Shown in pieces: positions 1-11,900 of a DNA stretch of 64,000 bases. Numbering within the stretch: position 1 is the stretch's first letter; the number at the start of each line of letters is the position of its first letter. Position numbers and translations under genes: made by a program. The notes beneath the pieces were generated by a model. That model saw only the letters and a list, made by a program, of their open reading frames with translations. It made no database searches and was not told where the DNA came from. This stretch comes from Pocillopora verrucosa (lineage: Eukaryota > Cnidaria > Anthozoa > Scleractinia > Pocilloporidae): contig NC_089323.1 in assembly GCF_036669915.1 (NCBI RefSeq), forward strand, positions 15,181,340 to 15,245,339, in the 5' to 3' direction.

Positions 1-505
1 TCACTCAGACTTAGGTACAACTACTTAAAAGTACACAATGATCAGACTATATGGTGTTTACCTCCAATATAAGCCTTAACCTTTTTGCTCTATTAAACAA
101 TTCTGTACTCACATCAGTAAACCAGGATATCCATTGCAGTTTTGAAGTCCAGATTTGACCCTTTGCTTGACAAAGGCCAGTATAAAATTAATGACAAGCT
201 TAAAAATAACAATAATAGTTATCAATTGTGCAAGCATGAAATTACAGGTGAAGTTTAATTTGCCAACTGCTTTCCAGGCGTCATCTGCAAAAAACCGCTT
301 CAATTTTTCAAATTTGAAAATTTTTAGCTAAAACCGTAGCTCCCAAAAATATTTCTCACCTTGCCAAAAAAAATTTCAAAAGAAATTTTTAAATTTTTCA
401 CAACTTTGCCTATTCCTGCCCGTAGGTCCAGCCAAGCGCTTATGATCATTGGCCCCCGCAATAGCCGCTAACAATGGCCTACAAATATAGGCGTTTAGTG
501 TTAAC

Positions 506-573
506 TTGTAAAACTCCCTGAAGAAGTTTACGACAGTTAGACGAAACGCGTCAGAGAATAAAGAAGTTTACAA
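506..573 (+). other. Hammerhead-ribozyme-like motif (speculative)
   Basis: The sequence reads CTGAAGA at 518-524, a short hairpin, then GAAACGCGTC at 543-552. This matches the order of the hammerhead core (CUGANGA, stem II, GAAA, short stem III, C). The flanks TTGTAAAACT (506-515) and AGTTTACAA (565-573) can pair as a distal stem I. One extra A separates the CUGANGA core from the putative stem II (GTTTA with TAGAC), which weakens the case. Such motifs are known from Penelope-like elements and retrozymes in animals. No flanking reverse transcriptase is visible. Confidence 0.2.
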
Positions 574-692
574 CCACTGTTCGCACAGCGCTGCTCACTA
601 GTTTAGTTTTAAATTTTTTAAAAATTTCTTTTGAAAAAATTGTTTAAATAATTATTAAAAAATGATTGAAAAAAAATTATTAAACGTTTGAG

Positions 693-735
693 TCGGAGCT
701 ATTCCTGTCAGCGGTGAAATACAGGAATGGCTCCA
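693..735. repeat. Short inverted repeat
   Basis: GGAGCTATTCCTGT is followed 12 bases later by ACAGGAATGGCTCC, its reverse complement with one mismatch. A third copy of the same core (GGAGCCATTCCTGT) lies near 1015-1030, just before the PIGQ start codon. Confidence 0.5.
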
Positions 736-1067
736 GTCTCTGGTCGTCCGCCTGAACTGACTGTATGAGTTTAGTCAGCGGAGCTTGTCAGCAGATGACT
801 TTTTCATCGCTGAACGACCTCGCTGAACAAGAAAGGCTGCCTTCCCTTCGCTACGTAAGTATATAACCATTTCTTGTTTTTACACATCAGTGTTTTCACT
901 CGCATTGACATTTCATTGTTCCGCTTTGAGACACGCTGTTAACAATACTCACGAGCAAGGAGTTAAGATATAACTTATTAACTTTTACTATTTTTATCAT
1001 CCAATCACAGTTCGGAGCCATTCCTGTATTTAGTCGCTTGTTTAATAGGACTTGAAATATCAGAAAC

Positions 1068-3769
1068 ATGAAAGTGTATTTTCCTCTTCATTGCCTGAAA
1101 GCAAAAAGTGGCTTCATCTTTGGTTGGAAGAATGAACAAACAAGTACCTTTGTCGCTGCATCAGTCATCCATCCACGCGAAATCTATGACAGTTTTTGCG
1201 AACGAGTTTTTGACGAATGTGCTTTGTACCTTGTTGGAGTTTGGCTAAATGATAACGATGAGAAATCTGTCGGTCAAGTGTTTGCTGTGTTAAAAACCTT
1301 GTCCAGGTCGTTAACTGACGGACTGTTCATTCTACGTTTGATAAGGTTCACCAACACTTTTCATTTGTGCCATGTCGGAAACTCGTTGATAACGAATGGA
1401 TCTGTGGTAATTTTTTACAAACAACCTACTGGAAATGCGTTTTTGACCACCTCACCAGCAGTTCCAGATGGCATTAAATTCTGGAGGAAATCAGAAGCGT
1501 TGCTGGAGCAAACGTGCCCCACAGAATTATCTAACGTCATTGAACTTCTGAATAACTCCCACAAAGCAGAAGAGAGTATTTATAGATTGTTTGAAACACA
1601 AACAGAAACTCTTAGAAAACCAATTCGCGAGATTTGGAGGCTTTTGTCCAACTTTGGCATGAAAGTTGTTATTTTGTTTTATGCCTTGTTTCATCAAAGG
1701 CAGCAGGAAGAACACCCAGTTGTAATTGAGACAATCAAATTCTTTTCAGGATTATCTGCTGTGTTTCTGCAATTGTGTACACGTGTTAGGCAAATGAGAG
1801 CTCTGGTGCTGTGTTTTAGCAATTCTACAGCTCTAAAGGACAAACTAGATTATACTGACCACTCAACAGAGTCAAGAAATTCACCTATGAAGACTGGTGC
1901 AAGGATAAAGAGCAATGTTTTTCCTGTGGTGTGGTTTGGCAGTTTTCTTAGTGCAGTTGCAATTGATGTTGTGTTGGGACTTTTCATTGTGTTATGGCTC
2001 TTTTCAAATGGTTACAACACATGCGCTACTGACTTAATGATGAAAAAGACTGATGCTGTTGTTCAGTGGATTACCTCTTTACTGGAGTGGTTACAAGGAG
2101 CCCCAGCTGGGCTCAAAATAAACCAAAAGCTAGCAGAATATTTGAGCATTTTCTTTCTTTACCACCTGTTTCTTTGGCAAATTTACCTTAGCTATATTGA
2201 ACCGTATCTTCAGATTATCATCAGTTTTATCATCATGTCAGGTTGTTTTGGAGCAACATTCTTGTTGTCTTTGGCATCAGATGTTATGTCTTTGATAACA
2301 CTCCATATCTACTGCTTTTATGTGTATGCTGCAATGCTGTATAACTTCCAGCTACAGAAGTTGTTGCTGTTGGCTAAACTATTTACAGGTTAGAGATGGT
2401 TTGTTTAACCTATTAAATATATGCTGACTCTCCCAGATTATGAGATACAAAAGGATTCTTGAGCTCCCAGATTAAAGATCTTCTGTACTAAAGTAGATAT
2501 GGATACATTTCTTTTCTGTGGAAGAAAGGAAATTAATTTCATTTGTCGTCAGAATTTTTTGACAGGGATGAGGGGGGAGCTGGTTATCTAATCAAGTTGA
2601 TTTTATCCTCTGTGTTGGCTTATACCAATAGAATTGAGGGGAAAAAAGCTAAATTTAACAAGTTTGAAAATATTAAGTAAGGAAAAATTTGAACCACAAC
2701 TTAACCGTTGTAGCTAGAAATGAAAGTTAGATTCAAATGGTTTTATTTGTTTTCTCCTTTGCTCTAAGCACATTTTGATCTTTTGAGGGAAATACAAATC
2801 AAATAAGTTTGAAATTATTTAAACCTGAAATTATTTAAGCAACAGCATAGAGATATGAATTATCTCAATTCTTCCCTGGACAGCTTACAGGACCTGAGTG
2901 TGCTGATCAAAGCCTCAAAGAGAGTTGATAGAAAACTATTCGAGAATGAAGATGTTAAGTCCTATATTGAAATTTACTTTTAAGTTGTGACAAACTGAAA
3001 GCATGCTTTTCTTTCACTTGTTCATCAGGTAGAAAATGGAATGTTGAAAAGAATCAAGAGGACATTGTTCCATACAGGGTGGACAGACTGTTTTTAGGAA
3101 CCCTGTGCTTTACCATCCTCCTCTTCTTGTTGCCGACAACTGCCATGTACTACGTTGTGTTTACCACCCTGCGACTGATTGTCCTGTTTGTGAAGGGTGC
3201 TGTCAATAGAATCATCAGTATGATGAATAATCTACCAGTGTTTCCACTGATCACTGCTCTCTTCAGACCAGATCTGATACCAGGTAAATATTGAAATTAG
3301 TACTTCCATAATGCAGATGGTGTTTAATCAGTGTATCTGACCATGAAATCCAAACTATCTTGGGATGACATCCTTTCATGTAGAATTTCCCTAACTTTTC
3401 TAACCCAAGGGGCAAAATGTTCCACATCTGTTCTAATGTCAACTAATATAACATTGTAATTTTTATTGATTTTCTTTAGGAGGCATCAAGTTTGAATATG
3501 TTAACTCATTGGCTCCTTCAGAAGCAGAACTCAACACACTGCAGGATTTTCCTCTGGACATAACAGCTCCTTCACCAACTGTTTTACTAATTCTTCACAA
3601 TCAACCACTTCCCATCACAAAACTGTTTACTCAGCAGTTGCTTGAAAAGTTCCCAGATCAAGATGAATACAAACAGGATTGGCTGTTGTTAATCAAGAAA
3701 TTGGCCAAAGGAGAACTGATTTATCCATGGGTGAAATCAAGGACTTTTGAGAAAGAGGCAGTTCTTTAA
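1068..3769 (+). CDS. PIGQ: Phosphatidylinositol N-acetylglucosaminyltransferase subunit Q
   Basis: PIGQ (Gpi1) is an ER-membrane subunit of the GPI-GlcNAc transferase that makes GlcNAc-PI, the first step of GPI-anchor synthesis. The gene reads as three exons: 1068-2388, 3029-3283 and 3480-3769. Introns are GT-AG and phases join cleanly, giving about 621 residues. The diagnostic Gpi1 stretch is present: GAPAGLK in the context WLQGAPAGLKINQ, then FFLYHLFLW and TLHIYCFYVYAAMLY late in exon 1. Exon 2 holds FTILLFLLPTTAMYYVVF, nearly the same as in vertebrate PIGQ. Exon 3 ends with the family motif GELIYPW. Several hydrophobic segments fit a polytopic membrane protein. The N-terminal third is poorly conserved, as usual in this family. 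The ATG at 1068 is the first in frame. No neighbour is functionally related. Confidence 0.93.
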
Positions 3770-3984
3770 TTGAAAGCAAAAGGGTTATGTTGATGGTCTA
3801 CCTCTGAACTGTCGGGGCATAGCAGAGACACCTGTACACCTTATGTAGAAACCATCTCTGTTCTGACTGAGATGTTACTTCAATCAGAATTATCTAACAG
3901 TGTTTGATTACTGACTTAGGATGGCTATTGACAATTTGCCTTCTTGTCCCAAGCATGACCGATTCAAATTATTAAATAACTGCA

Positions 3985-4330
3985 TTGCCAAGCAGTCTCA
4001 ATCTTGTTGATGAAAATATAGAAGTAAAACAAGCAGAAGAATATAGTTTGATTAAAAGCCAAATTCTCGGAACCCAAACTCTAACAGATGTATTATGTAC
4101 CACAAGGAGAGTCTTTATTGAAATCTTTGGAGGAAAAGGAACAGGAAATTCAGCATGTTGTTTGGGATTTGATTGAGATGTGGCTTGACCAGAGTGTTTT
4201 GCTCAATGGCCAGGTGAGCAAAAAAATAGCTGCTATATTAGAACAAGGAAATCTTCTTGCACCGGATGACCAGGGTGAATTTGATTTAATCCCCATTGTA
4301 ACCTCAGGCATTTCAACTTGCTCATCTTGA
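3985..4330 (+). pseudogene. Frameshifted gene fragment, family not recognised
   Basis: Two overlapping frames look protein-like. The first (3985-4176) begins with NLVDENIEVKQAEEYSLIK and the second (4088-4330) contains EKEQEIQHVVWDLIEMW and SKKIAAILEQGNLLAPDD. The composition, charged and amphipathic, suggests one former helical reading frame with a frameshift between about 4090 and 4130. No splice sites or promoter were seen. It follows the PIGQ stop by about 200 bases on the same strand, so an extra 3' exon or a broken retrocopy are both possible. I do not recognise the parent family. Confidence 0.3.
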
Positions 4331-4424
4331 CAAAACTCCTTCTAGATCCGAAGGCAGCTTGGAAATATGGCTTGGCAATGAGACATTTCCAGGATTGATC
4401 ATTGAATAGATGTATCTGTTATAT

Positions 4425-4634
4425 TAATCCTTTAAACCCCAAGGGTGACCCGCATCTAGTTTCTCCTTACAGTAATACTGTGGAATCATTCATTAAGATC
4501 ATGAGAATAAAGAAAAAAATTGCCAACTAAAGAAACTTTGATTGTTAAACCAATTCTCCTTGTCAGCACCAAAAGAAATGTATAGAAGAGTGTATGGAGA
4601 AAACGGATACTGAGGTTATGGTGTAAAGGGTTAA
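4425..4634 (-). repeat. MITE family A copy
   Basis: This is a short element of about 205 bp. One end resembles TTAACCCTTTACACCCTA with internal ATTCTCCATACTG, and the other resembles CTCTTAGGGGTTAAAGGGTTAA preceded by ATATTGTAAGGAGAAATTAG. It is inverted here relative to the copy at 61190. No coding capacity. The same family recurs about ten times in the window. Confidence 0.65.
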
Positions 4635-5545
4635 GAGGCATCATAGGGACTCCTCATTACAAAAAAATTGTGAAAAACATATAATTATATCAAAAAATGA
4701 AGTAACTAAAGTAAAGTCAGAGTCCTGAAGCACCTGCCCTGAAGCACACTTTAAATAAGACTTGCATTCAATACTTAAAAGTAAAGCTAGAATCAGAGAC
4801 CAACATTACACCAACCACACCTTATTTTTATTTAAGAAACCTTTTGGATATAGTTTGTATAGGTGTACTATACTACTTGCCTACAAGACATTTTGCTCTT
4901 TGCAAAATTATATTACAGAAACTACCCTGCTAGAAATTCTAGGTTTATTGTACTGCTTGCCTAAGCTACTGCCTGAATTACTTACTTCTGTATTCTTATA
5001 AGTAGGCATAACATCAATTGCTGAATGAACTTCACACTCGGTCTTTGCATGCCGTCTTAATACACACTAAATTTTTCACTCTCCACCTGAGTCTTGCAGC
5101 CAACAACATCATGGGAAAACTAACCGATCAGTTAAAATGAACCAGACTTTTTGACCAACAACAACCATTCACTTAATTCTGATGATGACTTCCGCTCAGG
5201 TTAAGACATTGGCCATTACTACTGTCAACAGTCCTTATCAGGACAACACTCACCCAGACAATAAGACCACACTATCATGCGTTTCCCACGGGTTACCCTC
5301 ATTTACTGTGTATTTTTTTCTATGTATCCCCAAGTTTAACTACTTTCCTGCAGTCTGTAAATAGCCGATCAGTCTTCCTTTAGCAATTTGTGAATTTTAA
5401 ACAATTCATGTCTATTTAGAAAATTTGTTTTATTCTTTATCTACAATGGCCCTGGAAAGCCCCATCAAGTGAAGAGTTAACAAAGTCATTACAAAAAGTT
5501 GTTTACTTTTCTCAGTGCACTGATTATTATAATTTTAATTACTAA

Positions 5546-5764
5546 TAACCCTTCAATTCCCAGAAGTGATTAACAAGCAATTTTTTCCAATAATATCCTT
5601 ACATTATCCAGCAAACAAGTAAATAAATGAAAAAAACTCAAACTTATCAGGTAGAAGACATTATCTTGATCTAACACCAAATTCTTGTCACTAATTTACA
5701 AGGAAGTGCGTAGTAGGTAGCAAGGAGAATTGACAACCAGATCTTGCAAGTTAAAAGGGTTTAA
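5546..5764 (+). repeat. MITE family C copy
   Basis: The termini match TAACCCTTnAAnTCCCA and its inverse AGTTAAAAGGGTTTAA. The internal markers are the tracts ATCCAGCAAACA, TATCAGGTAGAAG and TTTACAAGGAA. Related copies lie at 10816, 51565 and 54348. Confidence 0.6.
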
Positions 5765-5944
5765 TGATGCCCTTAAAATAAAAAACCTGCTACTTCTGAT
5801 GAAAAAAGGAAAGCTAACCATGTTAGAACAAAACAAATCTTCCATTACATCCATTCTTAAGTTACAAACTATAATAATTAACCGTTATATTTAAAACTTT
5901 TACAGTGGAGCTTATTATCCAGTTACAGCTTGGCCAGAGCACTC

Positions 5945-8900
5945 TTAGAAGTTTGTTGCACGCAGGGATGCATCACTTGTATGTACACCATTGGTACCTT
6001 CAGGTTTTGGTGTGTATCTGTCAAACTGTTCCATGGGAATGTCCTCTTCTCGTGCAGTGTAATCCATTGACATCAGGTCATTGCGGGACAGGTGCTCAAC
6101 AATACCAGCCCCATAGGCATCACCAATGACGTTCACAGCAGTGCGGGTACGATCCCTACAGCCATGAATGAGAATTGTGCAAAATTTAGCTCACACATTC
6201 AAGTATCAGCTCATAAGATACCATATGCCAAGGAAAAAGAAGATTGTCAAAATAAGTCAACAACCATGTTTATCAGGTCTATGCCTACTTGACAACCTTA
6301 GTGGAAGACATAACTTGACTCTGATGATGATGAGTTTTTGATCATGACTGATGAATTCCTCAACTCCGCTTATGACCACCACAAAGATTTTCAAAAAAGT
6401 CCATCACTACTGCGTAAGATATTCTTTAATTTTTTAATCCACAGATGTTTTGCACTCATTCAATTTGCACCCAAATTCAGTTGATTCTAACCCAGTTTGT
6501 GCCAGTTCACGCCTGACCTGCTGGTCAATTCATATCCATCCCAACATTCTGTGGTAAATCACAACCCAGTAGATCTCACATGTTACCCCTTGGTCCAAAC
6601 CATTAACCCTTTAACTCTCAGATCAAATTTGTAATTCTCCTTACTGTCAACCATACAATTCTTATAACGTTAGTTCAGAGAATTTAGTATTGGATCAAAG
6701 AATTATTCCCAAATTGATATTTTTCTTTATTCTCTTCACTTATCTGGTTGATATTGTATTGATATTGTAAGGAGAAATTCTGTGTTGGTCACTCATGGGA
6801 GTTAAAGGGTTAACTGTAACAAAGCCAAGGAACTGAACCACTTACTTAAGGTCAAGCCATTTGTTACCTGACTAAATTCAATGTTTTCTAAGCAGTGTAT
6901 TTTATTTTCATTTACATTGCGACCAGAAATTGATGATTTTACTCCTTGCAGCAAAAATTATCTTAAACCATTTACAAATGGAAGTCACTTTATAAATATA
7001 TTTCTAAAAAAGGGAAAATTTAACTGAAACAATAGCTTACAAAAACCAGTCCACTGCTAAGATGAGACCAATGTCATCAGTGGGTAGATTGACAGCTTGG
7101 AGGACCAGCACCATGGTAACCAGTCCTGCTTGTGGTATTCCTGCGGCACCAATAGAAGCTGCAGTGGCTGTGAAACTACAGGAAGATGGACATAAATAAC
7201 TTTTAGTAAAGCTACTGTGTACAGAGAGCACATGGTGACTTAAAGGTAAACATTTGGGACATTGAAGAGCAGATCAAGAGGTTCACCTTAAGTTTCGAAC
7301 CCTGTCCATGTAAATTTTTAGTGCTCTGGGCAATTAACCCTTTTGCCCTTAAGAGTGACTAACATCTAATTTTGCTTTACAATATCCCCGCCCCCCTGAA
7401 TCAAACATGAAGGTGAATGAAAATAAACAAATTGATCACCAACTAAAGGGGATGTAGATTGTTAACCCTTTACAACCTAATATCAGGAAAGGTATTCTCC
7501 ATACTGTTTCTCATACATTCTCTTAGGCACTGACAAGGAGAATTTGTGTAACAATCTACAGCCTCTTTAGCTGCTTATAATTGTCTTTATTCTCATGACC
7601 TTACTGCATGATTCAGGGTGATATTGTAAGGAGAAATTAGATGCTTGTCACTCTTAGGGGTTAAAGGATTACACAAATTCTCCCAATCAGCACTTTAGGA
7701 AATGTATAGAGAACAGTATTTATCTTTAAAAATTTGGTGATAAATCAAACATTATTTCCCAGATGAATTTTTTAAATTTTTCTTGTCACTTTTCTAGGTG
7801 AAAATGCATAGCTGCTGTGAGGAGAATTTTTTTTTCTGTCATTCCTAGTTTTACCCCTTGCTTACCATGTTGTTATCAGCTGTCCAACATTCAGAGTGAT
7901 GCCATTGGCCTGGGCAATAAACACAGCAGCAACAGCTTCATACAAAGCTGTACCATCCATATTTACTGTTGCACCAAGAGGTAGCACAAAACGACTGATG
8001 CGGGCATCAACTTTGTTATGCTCCTCAAGACAACGTATGGTGGTTGGCAGAGTTGCAGAGCTGGAAAGATAAAGAAAAAAAACATTTTAAAATTATCAAC
8101 TTGCCATTGGTTTTCCAAACCAAACAACTTGCCATTGGTTTTCCAAACCAAACAACTTCCCTTTCTGAGCTTTTAAGTCAATTAATTCAAGACTAATAAA
8201 GGAAGTTACCAACTCAGAGTCACAAGTGAACATATGGCTAACTCGCTAAAAGAAAAGCGCAGAGCAGTAGAACTTTCAACTGGGCAGTTTTGATTAAAAT
8301 ATGAGGTGATGCAGCTATAACCACTAAATAAATTATTTACCTAACGTACATGCAATATCAGCCAAAGGGTGATCTAAGCTTTCTGTACCCTAGTGTTCTC
8401 TACTTCCCAGCCTTTAACATTAACTCACTTCTCCAGTATCCTTCATTATGAAATGCAGCAGATTAAGTGTTAAACTTAATGTTGGCATTTGGACATTTCT
8501 TTCTTACTTCCTGTCCACAATAATGCCCTTCACTTCCTGTCTCTTGCAACCCTCCACTCCCCTCTCTGGCTAATAAGCTGAATGATCTATACTCTCTACC
8601 TATTTGCTGGAAAATATACAGACATTGTGTGGAGAAGTTACATATTGATCACGTCTGGGAGTTGCAACACACTGTGATAAAAAAAGGAACATTTGGTTCT
8701 CTGTTTCCTACTCTTACACACCTTGAGGAGGTTCCAAATGCTGTGATTATGGCATCTCTCAAACCAAGAAAATATCTCAGAGGATTCTTATGCACTACTA
8801 TCAGATACAGCACTGGAATAATGATTATTGCATGGATCAGTAAGCCTGCTATCACTGTTGCCATGTACATGCCGACCATATTTAATGACTCAAGGATGTC

Positions 8901-11900
8901 AGCCATTGCTGCCACTTTTGCTGCTATTAGGCTGCAGATACCAATTGGAGAAAACCTGCAAAAAAACTTTGACAATTAGTTTATCAACTTTTGAAACAGA
9001 GGTGAAGTTATATTGATTTTAATACCAGAAATATTATGACACAACTCAAATAAATTAACCCTTTACACCCAAACAGAAGGCATATTCTCCATACAGTTCT
9101 CAATGTGTTTCCTGAGGTATTGACAAGGAGAATTTGTTTAACAATCTAGAGTTTCTCTCACTGGTGATCATTTCCTATTTTCTGGTGACCTTTATGTGTG
9201 ATTTTGGGGGTGATATTGTAAGGAGAAATTTGATGCTAGTGACTCTAGTTAAAAAGTTAAATCATTGTAATTCACATTGTATACCTTATAACTAAAATTT
9301 ATTTTTAAAGACAGTACAGGAGAAGTGACCTTCTTTAATGGAAATATATCCCAAAAATCAATCCCTTGTCTTAATTTGAGTATGTGCTTATTCATTCAAT
9401 ATTTGGCATCCCTAATTATCAAATAATAGTAGGGTTTAAAACACCAATTAGCCCAGACAGGACAAACAGGTATTTAGTCAGTAATATTTCTAGTGCAGGA
9501 AAGAATCCTGGACTTTTTTTGAGAGGGGGGGGTACCCCACTAAGGAATGAGGTTACTGATGGGTGATGTAAATAAATTTTAAAAGCAAATAATGAAGAAG
9601 GCAGCTTATCACTAGGCAATAACATGATGTAAACTGCTCAAGAATATATAACCCTGAAATTATATGAGAAAGCTGCAGCTCATCTCAGGGGGGGGGGGGG
9701 GTGCGCTACCTGTACACCTTTCCTCCTCCTCGAGACTCATCCTTACATTGAATAACTTACTCCTGACATAAGGTATTTTAATTTTATGTGATATTTTTTA
9801 GATTCAATAGGATAATGGAAGGCCATGTAAAGGCATACACTTGGAGATCTAGGGCAAATGTCATTTTTTTTTTCAATAAATTCATTAATACACTCATTAT
9901 TAAGTAAAAAAACATTTTATAGCCTGGCCTTATCACTTACCACATGACCAATGTCACCATCTTCATGATCACCTCATTCAGTGCCTCAAAGAAAGCCTTC
10001 AGGGGCATGCCGCGCTCACCGATTCTTCCCAAAACAATTCCAAACACAATGGAAAACACCACAAGTCCTAAGACATTGATTGATCCCTTTGGATCCACCA
10101 TCAGCCCATTAGGAACAGTGTTGGAACCACTCTTGGTCATGACCTTCTGCATTGCCCTTGATCCATTTGGAAATGTCGTATTTTCCATTTTATACACTGG
10201 CTCACTCGTTGCATATTTGGTTTTTTTCTGACACAAACAAAAATGTCTTCAATGAGTATTGTTCAAAGATCTAATCACTAGTCAGAAAAGTAATTCTCCA
10301 AAGGTTGTTTGTTTTTAAAACTTTTGAAGGATTTAGGAAAAAGAAGCAATATGGTCAAAATTTTTTATTAATTAGAAAGATGCCCACCATTTTATGAATC
10401 CAAGTAGAAAAAATTATCCATGCAGATAAGCAGCAATTTAGGAAATGACAGGAAAGAAGCTTTAACGAGATTCATGCAAGTCATATGCCTCCCAAATACT
10501 AGGAAAAATAATCTTACCTAGTACATTTAATTGTGACCTAACCCTAAAAAAAGTACTTGGGATGGAGGAGAGGGGTGCTAATGGTGATGGATTATACAAT
10601 CCGAGAACACTCTCTGTGGCTTAACAAAAGAGAAAGTGGAATATAATGGCTATTATTTGGCTCACATGCAAACATTGGTAACAAAATTAAATAACCATAA
10701 GTTCCAGAAAGAATAATGAAACTATTTTGGGTATGCATGAATAAAACAGACTTGATACACAGGACAGATCAACGGAAAACATTACAACCACTTAGCTATC
10801 ATTTCATCGTTAATGAACCCTTTAACTCCCAAAGGTTATTAACAATTAATTTCCCCCTACAATAATTATGCACTATCCAGCAAACAGGAAATGAGAATAC
10901 TAAAATGTATCAGGTAGAAGTTGTCATCTTGATCTACCATTGAATTCTCATAACTTATTTACAAGGAAATGTGTAGCAATTAGAAAGGAGAGTTAACAAT
11001 CAGATCTTGGGAGTTAAAGGGTTAATTTATTCAATGTTTACTATACCTGCTGAAAGGTTGCTGCAACTATGTTACTTGGGAAACAGCTCCTGTAAAAGGA
11101 AATATGTAAGGAAATTTTAATGATAATTAATTTCAAAATTAATGAATACTTTTGATTGAATGATAACAATTAAATTCTTGTAACTGGAACTTTCTCTTTA
11201 CTTCCACTCAAGTTTCTTTCAGACCTTAAATGTAACTCTGTAACAATTCTTTGATTTGGTGATTTTTACAAAATGAAGTTGTTAATCCTGGGCAGTTGAT
11301 ATATGCTGAATTGTATTCAAAGCAACTTCCTGCTAAAGAAAAACCTTAAATTTTCCTGTGAAAAATCTCTCAAATTAACATGATATTTCCTGCGAAAAAA
11401 TCTGGAGAGACATTTTCAGCAAAGACATGATTCAAATTAGGCAGAAATTCAAGAAAATTAAGAAAATTGAACAAAATGAATAGTTATTTCCTCCAAAGAA
11501 TAATTCAGCTCAACAAGAAATTTCCTGCAAAAACCTGATATTTTGAACGAAAATTGATTCAAATTCGCGTAAAATATCCAGTTCAAAAACCTGATAATAT
11601 AAGTGAAAGACGAGTATGGTTAACAGGTAATTTGCTACCAAAAATCAGGTACTTCCTACGAAAAATGTTGCAAATTTCAATTAAATTTCCTGCAGGAAGA
11701 GTTCCCACTCATTAGATTTATTCACAGGTTAATCCTGACATATTCGCTTCGAATAATCCCTTTCATATTTTAAGATAAAATATGAATAATCTGATATCAG
11801 TGTATTTCTTGGAGATCGAAGAATTCTCCAGAAAATGTGCCATTTTGTTTGTTTCAAGTGCTCTTCCCAATAGCTGTAATGTCAACAAACCCACGCCATA

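Larger units (their letters stand above)
1..1067. other. Intergenic region upstream of PIGQ
   Basis: No coding sequence is recognised. The stretch is AT-rich. An A/T-rich arm near 374-399 recurs inverted near 610-640, so an old inverted-repeat element may lie here. It also holds the hammerhead-like motif and the small inverted repeat listed separately. The last few hundred bases should include the PIGQ promoter and 5' UTR, but no clear TATA box is seen. Confidence 0.5.

Noticed and set aside
9384-9625. Open frames on both strands in the EAAT intron
   Set aside because: Low-complexity sequence with a poly-G run nearby, no domain, and located between well-defined EAAT exons.
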